Below are positions 1 through 12,000 of a stretch of DNA of 64,000 nt, piece by piece (within the stretch, counting starts at the first letter, position 1; every line of letters starts with the position of its first letter). Below the pieces are notes generated by a model. It did not search any database. It worked only from the letters and a program-made list of their open reading frames with translations, and was not told the origin of the DNA. The position numbers and the translations under genes are program-made. Origin of the DNA: Nocardia pseudobrasiliensis NBRC 108224 (lineage in GTDB: Bacteria > Actinomycetota > Actinomycetes > Mycobacteriales > Mycobacteriaceae); assembly GCF_001613105.1 (NCBI RefSeq), contig NZ_BDBS01000037.1, positions 1-64,000 of the forward strand. Direction: 5' to 3'.

Positions 1-3000
1 CGCGCCAACTGCTCTCGGGCGGCCTGACGTGCGGCCGTATCGGAAGGGTCGCCGGTGCGCGGCTGCGGCGCGGGTTCGGCGGCGGGTCGCGGCTGCTCCC
101 CCGGGACGCCGACGCGATCGCGCAGCCAGGCGGCCATCTCGTCACGCTGACGCGCCACCCACTCCTCGTGTTCGGCCAGTTGCCGGGTGAACCAGTCGTC
201 GACCTCGGATTCGGCCCGGCGGCGCAACTGCTCGGCGCGTTCGCGCGCCTCGCCCGCCTCGCGAACCACCCGATCGAATTGCCTTCGGATGTATTCGGAT
301 TCATCACCGGGGCGGGTGTGATCGCGCAGCCATTCCAGCAGTTCGACACGCTCGCGGACGGTCTGCTCGGCCTGTTCGGCCCGCCACCGCTTCAGCGAGT
401 CGTCCGGATCGGCATCCGCCTCGTCGCGCAGCTGTTCGGCGCGCTCGCGAGCCTCGCGCACCGCACGCTCGAGATCCTCCTCGCGGCTCTGACCGACCGT
501 GTCCTCGCCCTTGCGCGCCAACACCTCTCGCGCCTGGTCGGCAAGCCGCTGCCGGGTCGCCTCGTCCACCGGTTCGTGCGGGCGGCCGTTCGGCTCGAAC
601 AGGACGGCCTCGGTACTGCGCACATCGTGCGGCAGGCGGGACGGATCGTCGTGCACCACACCGGTCGAGGCGTCGCGGATCACGAACCGGCCGTCACCCT
701 CGTGCACGATCACATACGCGTGCCCGCCCACGCCGTGGCGATCGGCGGGACCGTGGTACATGTCGACCACCAGGGCCGCGGCCCCCGGACCCAGCTGTTC
801 CAGCCGAGCCAGCAATGCCGCGCGGTCGGCGAATTCGGTGAGCCGCCCGCCCGCCCCGGCGACCAGTTCGCCGCGGGTCATGCCGTCGAGCCCGATCACG
901 CGCTCGGGCAATCGAATTCCGGATTCGTCCCCGAACAGCCGCAGCAGTTCCCGCAGCGACAGTTCGCCGCAGCGACCCCGGTTCAGCTCCTCGAGCAGCG
1001 CGCGGGCCTCGGGTGAGATCAGTCGCTCGAGCAGTTGCTCGCCTTCGCCGCGCCCGGACCATTCCGGATCGGCCGCGCGGAACTTCGGCCCGTGCCCGGG
1101 CTCGAGGTCGCGGCCGGACCCGAGTGACGACTCGTCCTGCCGCGCATGCGCCTCGTCCCACGCCCGCCGGTAGAACTCCTCGTTCGAAATCCCGTGCAGC
1201 TCATGCTCGCGCACAATCGGTCGCAGCGCCGCCGCAGCGGCCTCACTCGCGACGCGATCCAGCTCCGCGGCATCCCCCGGCCCGGCCGCGCGGCGCGCCG
1301 CCTCGAGGGCCTCGGTGTAGGCCCGGGTCCCGGCAGGCTCGGGCACATCATGGCCAGCGGCTCGAAGCTGCTGCACAGCAAGGATTTCCATGGCGTGCGC
1401 CCGGGTCTCCTCGTCGAGCATCCGCTCGACGTAGGGTTCGCGATCCAGGCGCAACAGTTCTTCGGCGCTGCCACGGGACGAGCGCGTCCGCGCGATTTCC
1501 GCGTGCACCGCGTGGTGTACCAGCGCCGCCATCTGCTCGGCGTCGGACAGACCGATATCGATCACCAGCCGGTCCCGCAGCGGCTGATAACCGTGCTCGG
1601 CGGGATCGCTGGTGTGCACGATCTCGGTGCCGCGCAGGATGCCGGTGGCCCATTCGCCGATCTCGGTGCGCGCCAGGGCCTCGGTGATCTCCCGTAGCTT
1701 CGCCGCGGAGGCGGTACGGGCGAGTTCCATGGGGAACATGCTCTCCGCGCGCACCAGTGGTTCGCCCGGCTCGTCGACGGTCTCCAGATGGATGCGGCCG
1801 ATCCCGTCCACGTCGACATTGACGAATTCGACGCGCTCGAGCCCGAGATATGCCACCTCGTCGGCGATTTCGGGCCGCCGCAGCAGAGCGTGATGGTCGC
1901 CGCGCAGCGCCGGGATCACGAGTCGTTCCTGCGGACCCGGGCCTTCGATCAGCACCGCGCGCCCGCCTATCAGCTCGGTATGCGGGAAGTCGCGCTGCAG
2001 GGATGCGAGGACATCGCGAACGGCGATACTGTGCACCGCGTCCACGAGGGCGTAGAGCCGGGACCGACGCTGATCGAAATCGACACGCTGGTCGATCAAT
2101 TCACGCAATTCGTGCTGTTCGCGACGGATCTCGGCGGCTCGCTCCGGCGGCGTGGCCGGATCACGCAGTTCGGTGTCGAGTTCCCCGATCCGCTCCATGA
2201 CATCGCGGCGCATCGACAGGTGATCCTGTCCGGCCTCGATATCGTGATCCGCTGCACGGGTGTCGATTTCGGTGACCAGCTGTTGCAGACGCAGGTGCTC
2301 GGCGTGCCGGTACACCGCCTCCATCCGCAGCCGCTCGGCGACGCTGGGATCCTCCGGCCGGTAGCCGCTGTCCGAACCCTCGCTGCGGACCTGTTGCCAC
2401 ATCTCCCGCGCGATATCGACGTAGGTCTTGCCCGCGGCGTCTCGGTACCGCTCGATCACCGCACGGGCGGCCTTCGCCGCGATCGCGTCGGCCTGGGCGT
2501 GCGCCTGTTCCGGGGTGAGGAACGGATCGTCGCGGTAGTACTCGAGCATCTGGTCGTAGCGCTCGGCGTAGGCGTGTTCGACCTCCGGCGGCGAGGTCTG
2601 CATCTCGAAGCCCAGGGCACGCAGTTCCCGCGCGAGCTGCAATCCACGGACGAAGCAGTCGGTCTCCTCGTCCAGCACCGCGCGCACGAACTCCTCGCGG
2701 CCCAGTTCGAAGATCCGGTCCTCGAGATACGCCGTCTTGCCCTGGACGAAGTACTCCGCGTGCACCGCCTCGTGTGCGAGCGCGAGTGCCTGTTCAGGAT
2801 GTGTCAGGCCCTCGGTGTACACCGTGGCGGTCAGGTCGGCGGCCTCGAACTGGCCGTACAGCTCCGCATTCCCCGTGGTTTCCAGCCGCTCCCGGATCAG
2901 ACCGCTGTCGAGCACCTTCAAGATCTCGACACCGGTTTCGGTGCGCCCCAACAGATCCCGCAGCTGCGCGGGCACCGGATCCAGCGATCGGCCGATCCGC

Positions 3001-6000
3001 GGACCCTCGCCCGGATCGTAGGAATCCTCGGCGCGGGCATGCGCGGCGATCTCGTCGAAGCGCCGCATCATCAGGTCGTGCCAGTCCTCGCGGCCACGGG
3101 CGGCGAATTCGGGCCGCAGACCGGCGAGTTCGTTGCGGAACAGCGACAGCGTCGCCGGATCCAGTTCGTGTTCGCGGAATTCGACGCTGCCGTCCTCGCC
3201 GACGCGCAAAAAGTGTTCGGCGTACGCACTGACCGTATCGCGGGTCCAGGCGGCGGAATCGAAAGCGCGCGTGCTCAACTGGCCGATGATGCGGCCGTCC
3301 AGCGGATCGAAGATCCACCGATCCGCTTCGCGTGCGGTGACACCGGCGAGCGCGTCGTGCATGCCGATACTGCGCGCGCTCCACTCGTCCTCGTGCAGTT
3401 CCACGACGGTGGCCGGAGGCAGCCGATCGAGATACACCACATTGCCGTGGGCGTAGGCCTCGGAGATATCGCGCCCGAACACCTGCCCGACCATCGCGGC
3501 CAGCACCACGGCATCGGCGGTGGCCGCATCGCGCGTGGTGACCTCGATCAGGCTGGTCTGGTTGGTGTAGTCGACCAGTTCGATCTTCGCGATACCGGGC
3601 GGCAGGTCACGTCCCTCGGACAGGTCGACGGCGTCGCGCACCCGGGTCATCCGCGCGACATCGACCTTGTCGCTGAAATTCTGGACCGCATGCGCCCGAT
3701 CCCAGGCCGCGCCGTAGCTCTCTGCATAGGTCTCACCGTGCGGGGCATACCGTTCGATCTCGGGCCGCAGCGCCGCGACACCGGCCTCGACCCCGATGCG
3801 GGGCCATTCGGCCTCGGCGACACCGCGATCGCGCGCCTCGGCGACCGCGTTCGCGTACGCGTCCCGGAATGCCCTTTCCCCCACCAGGTCCGGAATGTCG
3901 AGTCCGGTCCCGCGCAGCTGCGACACCGAGATGATCTCCATGGCATGCGCCCGGGTCTCCTCGGCGAGCATGAGCTCCACATAGTCCCAGCGCCGCATCG
4001 TCGACCGCTCGAGGCCCGCGCCCGGCGTCTCCCGCGCGCCCGCGACCTCGATGTGAATGGCGTGGTGGACCAGTGCGGCCGCCTGTTCGGCGTCGGTGGC
4101 GCCCGCGTCGAGCACCACCCGCCGCTGCGACGGCTGGTAGCCCGCAGCGCTCGGATCCGCGGTATGCGTGATCTCGACGCCGTGCTCCGACAGCACGCGC
4201 GCGACCCAGTCCCCGACCGGCGTGGCGGCGAACTGTTCCATGATGCGGGCCGCGCGTTCCCGGCTCGCGGTGTCCGCCAGATGCCGTTGGGCGACATCCT
4301 CGGCCGGATGTTGTTGCAGCGGTGCGGACTCCGACTCGGTGGCGCGGCGCACCGAGACATTGCCCTCGGCGTCGACGGTGACGGTCAGGTATTCGACGTT
4401 ATCCCCGCCCACCCGGGCGATCTGCTCGGCGATCTCCGGGCGCGACAGGAGGGCGTCGTGTCCGTACGGTTCGGCCGCGACGATCAGTTTCGGCGGCGAT
4501 CCGGGCAGCAGCACCGCGCGGTCACCCACCGGCGTCGCATCCGGATGGTCGCGCAGGGTCGCGGCCAGCACATCGTCGATCCCCAGCGCGTGCATCGCCG
4601 CCAGGTGCTGGTCGAGTCGATAGTCGTAATGTTCGCGACGATCCAGCACATCCGACAGCTCGCGCAGGGCGTGCTGCTCACGACGCAGACCCACGGCGGC
4701 GTCCGGATCGAGGGACGGATCCGCCAATCGCGTTCCGAGATCGGCGAGCCGATCGGCGATCTGTTCGCGTGCCCGTGGTGAGTACGCCTCGAGACCCACC
4801 TGCTCGGCAAGCCGGGCGAATTCGGAGTAGGAGCTCAGCGAACGGCGCACGTCCAGGCCCCAGTGCAGGCCACCGACCCGCAGTCGCTCCGCGACCTCGG
4901 CGCTGGTGGGCCGATGATCCGAATCCGAATGCCACTGTGTACCAGAGGGATTCGCCTCGTTCCAGCCCTTGCCGTAGTAGTCGTGGTAGGTGGTGCCGTC
5001 GGCCCAGCGACCGAATTCCACCTCTTTTCGCCCGGCAAGCCGCGCCTGCTCGTCGGCGAGCTCACGCACCCGTTCGGGCGACAGCTGGGGATCCAGGCTC
5101 AGCCGCTGGATCTCGGCCAGATAGCGCTCGTTGTAGGCGTGCTCGTAGCGGGTCTCGGGTACCTCGTACCCGTCGTCCAGTGCACGCAGCTCCCGCGAGA
5201 AGATCATCTCGGTGTGGAAGCAGGAGACCTCTTCGTCGACCCGGTCCCGGATGTAGTCCTCGCGGCTCATGGTGCGCGCGTCACCGGCCCGACCGTCCAC
5301 GAAATGCGATGCGTGCACGAGTTCGTGCACCATCGTCATCGCTTGCGACACATGGGAATTACCGGCGGTGAAGACGAAGGTGGTCTGCTCGACGCCGCTG
5401 AATTTGCCCGCGACGAGATGTTCGCGGTCGACCGGTTCGAACGATTCCTCGATGGGCAGCCGCTCCCGCAGTTCGAGCATCGCACGCCCGGTCGGCGTGC
5501 GCCGCACCAACTCCCGCACCTGATCGGGATAGCTGTCCAGCGACCGGCCGACGCCCACCCAGTCCCCGCTGCCCAGTCGCTGCGCCGCCTCCCGCGCCAG
5601 GCGATCGCGGGTGAGGTCGTCGATGCGATCGACGGCCACGCCCCTGTCGTCGAAAACGATCGCCTCGACCTCGCGCACATCACGCGAGAGCCGGGACAGA
5701 TCCGCATGTTCCACCCGAGTCCCCGGATCGCGCACCACGATTCGGCCGTGCTCGTTGACCAGCAGATAGGCGTGGCCGCCCACGCCGTGCGCGTCGGCCG
5801 GGCCGCGATAGTGGTCGACCACCAGCGCCGAGGCATTGTGGCCCAGTCGCCGCAGCCGATCCGCGACGGCGGCGTGGTCGCCGAACGACTCGAGACGCCC
5901 ACCGGTGGCGGCCATCAGCTCCTCGCGGGCCATACCCTCGAGGCCGATAAGTCGCTCCGGCAGCCGAATTCCGCTGTCCGGGCCGTACATTCGCAGCAGT

Positions 6001-9000
6001 TCGTGCAGGGTCAGCTCACCGCAGCGACCGCGCGTGTCGACGACCGCGTCCCGTCGCGGCGATTCCGCGGCCCGATCCACCTGCGGCACATCGGTTTCCA
6101 CCGGCCGCAGCTGCGACTGCCGGGACCCGTCGACGGTCTGGTCGTGCCCCACCCGCCCGATGCCGTCGGACTGCCCGCGCGCCACGTCCCAGTCCCGGCT
6201 GCGCTGCAACCGCATCGGCTCGTCCGCACGGGGTCCGCCCTCGTGCTGCTGCCCCGACCCGTCGCCCTGCGGAATATGCCCGTCGCGCCGGGTGCGCAGC
6301 GTCGGCGGATCCTCCGGCTCCTCGGTGAAATCCGCACGCCGGGTAGGCGCTTCGCTCCCCGGTTGATCGGTGCGCCGCCGCGTCGGCCGCGTCGGCGGAT
6401 CCTCCGGCACGTCACTGCTCTGCTCGTCCGTGCGTCGCCGGGTGGGCGCGGTCGAGGGATCGTCGGGTTCGTCCGTGCGTCGCCTGGTCGGCGTCGTCGA
6501 GGGATCGTCGGGTTCGTCCGTGCGTCGCCTGGTCGGCGTCGTCGAGGGATCGTCCGGCTCGGTCGTACGCCGCCGGGTCGGCCCGGTCGGAGTGTCCTCG
6601 AGCCCGTCGTCGGCACGACGACGCAGATCGAGCACATCGTCGCGCATGGCGTCCGGGCGGGCGTGGGCCACGAGGTCGTCCAGCCGGGCCATTGCCTCGT
6701 CGTGCCAGCGCCCGCGGCCCATCGCCTCGAAATCCGGTCGCGTCGAACGCACCCGATCACGGAGACGCTCCAGCGCCGAGCGGTCGATATCGTGAGCGAC
6801 GACGTCGACCCGGCCGTCGGGTCGCACCCGGAGGAAGCGTTCCGCGAAGTGCGTGATGTGGGCGCGGTCCAGAATCGACGATTCGAAGGCCCGATGGTGC
6901 AGCACCCACGCATGCTGTCCGCTCGCATCGTGCACCACCCGGACCTCACCGGGCGGCAGTCCGGTCAGCACATCGTGCAGCGCGGTGGCCGCGTCGCGAC
7001 CGTTCGGCCCGAACAGCGCGGAAATCCTTTCCGCGGGGACCTTTTCGACGTATGCGTCGTTTCCGATGGCCTTCATCGGCGGCACCGCCATGCCCGCGGC
7101 CCGCGCCAGCAACGACGAGGCCTCCTGGGCCTGCGCGGCCCGCGGGTCCGGCAGCGTCATGCGGTAGTACTCGCGCCCGTTGTTGAACGTGACCAGTTCG
7201 ACCTTGTAGCCGACCCGGCCGAGATCGAACGTGGTGGCCGAATGCTCGCCCAGATCGACCGCATTGCGCAGGCCGCTGGCACGCGCGGCCAGCACCTGCT
7301 CGCCGAAGCTCTGCACCCCGTGCGCGGCATCCCAGGCCCGGCCGTAGAAATCGCGATAGGAGACGTGGTCGTGCAGATGCGCTTCGACCTCGGGCCGCAG
7401 GGCGACGAGCCCCGCCTCGCTGGCCAGCCGATCCAGCGTCGACGTCAACTCGTGCGGCTCCGGCCGCCCGGCCACGCCCATACTCTCGGCCAGCCGTGCC
7501 CGAGCCTGTTCGTAGGTGTCGACATAGGCGCGGGTGCCGACCGGGTCGGGCACATCGATCCCGGCCGCCCGAAGTTCCAGCGCCCCGAGGATTTCCATCG
7601 CGTGTGCGCGGGTCTCCTCGCCGATCATCTGATTGATGTAGGCCTCGCGGGGCAGCGCGAGTTGCTGACGCAGGACCTCGACCGGATCGCGGGCGGCGGC
7701 CAGCTCGGCGTGGATGGCCTGATGCACCAGCTCGCCCAGATGCTGTTCGTCGGTCAGCCCGACATCGATCACCAGACGACGCAGTGACGGCTTGAAGCCG
7801 TGTTCGGAGGGATCGGCGGTGTGCACGATCTCCACATCGCGCAGCACGCCGTCGGCCCACTCCCCGATCTCGGTGCCGCGCAACTGCTCCAGAATCGGTT
7901 CCAGGCGCCGCCGGGTCGCTTCCTCGGCCAACCGCTGCGGGGTCGGCACGGCGTGCGTCTCGGGTTCGATCAGCCGCGGCGGCGACCAGACGTGCAGCTC
8001 ACCGGTGTCCTGCTGTTTGACCGCCCGGAATTCGACCTCCGCGCCGGCGCGAACGGCGACCACCCGCGGATCGGCCAGCACGGCGTGATGTTCGCCCGGC
8101 GCGGCCGCGACCACCATACGCCGCGGCGGTCCGGGCAGCAGCGCGACGTGGTCGGAGATCCGTTGTGCCCCAGGGTTGTCCCACACCACGCGGTCGATGA
8201 CATCGGCGGCGATGACATCGTGCAGCTGCGCGGTCCGATCCCAGATCATCGCGTGTTCGAGCGCGTCGCGCCGATCGGCCAGATCCGACAGTTCGCGCAG
8301 CCGATGCTGCTCTCGCAGCAGATCCGGACGCCGCTCGGCGGAAGCGGTATTCAGTTCGGCGTCGAGCGCGGCGAGCTTGCGGTTGATCTGATCGCGCATC
8401 AGCCCGGTGTCGGCATTGGTGACACCGGACGTCCGAGCCCCCTTCGTCAGCTCGTGGTCCATCTCCCGCAACTGGACTGCGTCGTGATTGCGATGCAGAT
8501 TCACCTCGCGCACCCGCCGGATGCCCTCGGGGGTCAGGCTGTACGCGCGCGGATGCGGCGGCGGGACGGGACCGGCGTGCTGTTGCGGGACCGGACCGGA
8601 GTTCGTCGTGGCATTGGCCCGATCCCAGATCTCGGCGGCGTGTTTGCCGTAACTGCTGCCGTCCGCCCACCGGAAGTCGCGGGTCGTGACGTAGGCGGCC
8701 TCCCGGGCCACCTGATGGGCGAGCTCACCGGCCCAGTCCGAGGGCAAGCCCGGCCGCTCCGCGGCCAGTCGCGTGAGTTCCGCCTGATATGCCGACTTGT
8801 AGGTGCTTTCGGTGATCGACTCGCGCACCGAGAAGCCTTGTGCGCGTAGTTCTTCCGACAGCTGACCCTGTCGCAGGAAGGCTTCGGTCTCCTCGTCGAC
8901 GCGCAGCCGGATGAACTCCTCGCGCGGTATCGCGGCCGGATTGTTCGGGATCTGCCGACCCCGCAGGAAGTACTCGGCGTGCACCATCTCGTGCAGCAGA

Positions 9001-12000
9001 GTGATGGCCTGATCCACATGCGGGCTGCCGGAAGTGTAGATGTTCGCACTGTGCGCGTGATCGTGCCACTCGCCGGAGGCGGTTCCCGATCGAGGCAGCG
9101 GCGTGAACACCTCGTGCGCCGCCACGGTGTCCAGCCATTCGAGCATCCGCCGCCCGGTCTCGGTGTTGCGCAACAACTCCCGCACCTGATCCGGCGCGGC
9201 GTCGAGCGAACGGCCGATACCGACCCATTCCGGTTCGCCCAGCCGTTCCAGCGCTTCGCGCGTGAGCAGCTCCCGAGTGAGATCGTCGATCCGATCGACC
9301 GGATGCTTACTGCCGCCCTCGAATACGATCGCCTCGACGCTGCGCACATCGCGGCCCAGCCGGGACAGATCGGTATGCTCCGCGCCGAGCGCCGGATCGC
9401 GCACCACGATGCGCCCGTTCTCGTTCACCAGCAGATACGCGTGCCCGCCGACGCCATTGGCATCCCGCGGGCCGTGATACATGTCCACCACCAGCGCACG
9501 GGATCCATCACCCAACTGCCGCAACCGATCCGCGAGCGCCGCATGGTCGGCGAATTCGTGCAGGCGTCCACCCGCGGCGGCCATCAGCTCCGCCCGTGAC
9601 ATCCCCTCGGGCCCGATCAGGCGCTCCGGCAATCGGATTCCGGATTCGGGTCCCAGTTCGCGCAACAGCTCCCACAGCGTCAGCTCACCGCAGCGGCCCT
9701 CGCTAGCCGCGCGCGGGACGGCGTGCTCGGCCAGGGCGGGTTTCGGCACGCCCGGCTCCGCGGCGGCGTCGATATCGTTCGGATGGGCGAACTCGCCCTC
9801 GCCGTGTGCCCGGTCCCAGGCGGCGCCGTAGAGATCGGCATAGGTTTCACCATGTGGCGCATAGTGTTCGAGCTCCGGCCGGAACGCCTCGAGCCCGGCC
9901 TCGAATCCGATGCCCTGCAGTTGCTCCTCGTCGGTGATCCCGCGCAGTCGCGCCTCCTCGACGGCCGCGTGATAGGCGGTCGCGAAGCTCTCCTCGCCGA
10001 GCAGCGGGGGTATGTCGAAGCCACCGGCCTCGCGCAGCGTGCCCGCGGCGACGATCTCCCACGCGTGCGCCCACGCCTCCTCGCCGCGCATGAGTTCGAT
10101 GTAATCGGCGCGCGGCAGCGTCATCCGATCCCGGAAACCGCCGGGCAGATCGCGGAAGTTGGCCATCTCCACGTGAATCGCGTGATGCACCAGCGCGGCC
10201 GCGATCTCACCGTCGGACGCCCGCGGATCGAGCACCACGCGCTGGGAGGCGGGTTCGTAACCGTGCTCACCGTCGGCACGGAATTCGACGGTGACATCGG
10301 CCAGCATGCGATTGGCCCACGCGCCGACATCGGTATCGTCCATGCGCTCCCGAACCGGTTGCAGCCGTTCCTCTTTCGCGATATCCGCGAAGTGGTTCGG
10401 TTCGATCTCCGCGTGGCGCGGCATCGGTTCGTCGGGCTCGTGCACCGTGCTCACGTCGACCAGCGCATCGCGATCGACCTCGACATTGCGGTATTCGATC
10501 CGCTCGCGGCCGATGCGCTCGACCAGTTCGGCCAGCTCGCCGCCGTTCAGCAGCCGCTCGTGCTCGCCCGGCATGGCCGCGACGATGAGTTCGGGCGGCT
10601 CGCCCTCGATCAGGACCGCGTAGTCGTCGATGATCCGCGAACCCGGATGATCGCGCTGAATGGCGTCGACCACATCGCGCAGCGCCAGCATATGAGCGCC
10701 GACCTTGTGATGGTCGATCCGGGCCATCGTGTTCTGCAACGCATCGGACAGATCGCCGATCTCGTGCAGCCGCTGCCGCATGGCGCGCAGTTCGGCGAGA
10801 CGCTCGGAACCGATTGCCGGATCGGCCATTTCGGCGTCGACGGCGGCCAGCTCCCGGCGCACCTGCGCGATGATCTCGGGGTGCTCGGCCTCGAAGTCGA
10901 GGTGACCGACGCCCGGTAGGTCGTTGTGCGCCTGGATGCGCTCATCGACGCCGCCGCCGAATTCCTGGGCGTGGCGAACCTCGAGGTGCCAGCGCAGCGC
11001 CTCCTCGCGAATTCGACGGGCCAGCGCCGGATCCTGCACCCGGTGCCCCTCCGAGGGGGTCAGCTCCCCGCTGGGATTCACCGCTTCCCAGGCCCGACGG
11101 TAGATATCGCGATAACTACCGTCCTCCCACCGGTAGGTCTCGGTGAACTCCCGTGCCTCCCGCAGCGCGATCCGCTCCGCCTCGGCGTGCGCCTGCTCCG
11201 GTGAGTGACCCTCCGCGCTCAGCCGCGCGATCTCACGGTCGTACACCCCGGTGTACTTCGTTTCGATCGCATTCGGGGGTATGGCGTATTCGCCTTCCAG
11301 CGAACGGATTTCGCGCGCGAGACTCATCTCCCGCAGGATGCAGTCGAACTCCTCGTCCACACCGGCTCGGATGTAGTCCTCGAGGGTCGTGGTCCGCGCG
11401 TCCGGGGCGCGACCCTCGACGAAACGCACCGCGTGCAGCAGCTCGTGCACCAGCGTCAGGGCCTGGCCGACATGGTCGAAGCCGGAGGTGAACACGACCG
11501 CGGCGTGCTCGAGCGAGCGGAACTCGCCCTGGTTGTACACGTCACGGCTCATCGGCTCGAATACCTGCCGAATCCCCAGCCGCTCCGCCAGCTCGAGCAT
11601 GTCCCGCCCGGTCGGCGTCTGCCGCAACAGCTCCCGCACCTGTTCGGGCGCGGCGTCCAGCGATCGGCCGACGCCCTCCCATTCGGGCCTGCCGAATCGT
11701 TCGGCGGCCTCGGTGTTCAGGCGTTCGCGGGTCGCGTCGTCGAGCCGATCGATCGGCTTGCCCTCGCGGTCGAACAGGATCGCCTCGGTCTCGCGCACAC
11801 CCCGGCCCAGCCGAGCCAGATCCTCGTGCGGCATCCGAATCGCCGGATCGCGCACCACGATCCGGCCGCCCTCGTTCACCAGCAGATAGGCGTGACCACC
11901 GACGCCGTGTTCGTCACGAACCCCGCGATAGGTGTCGACCACCAGAGCCGCCGCGCCATCGCCCAACGCGCGCAACCGATCCGCGACCGCGGCATGGTCC

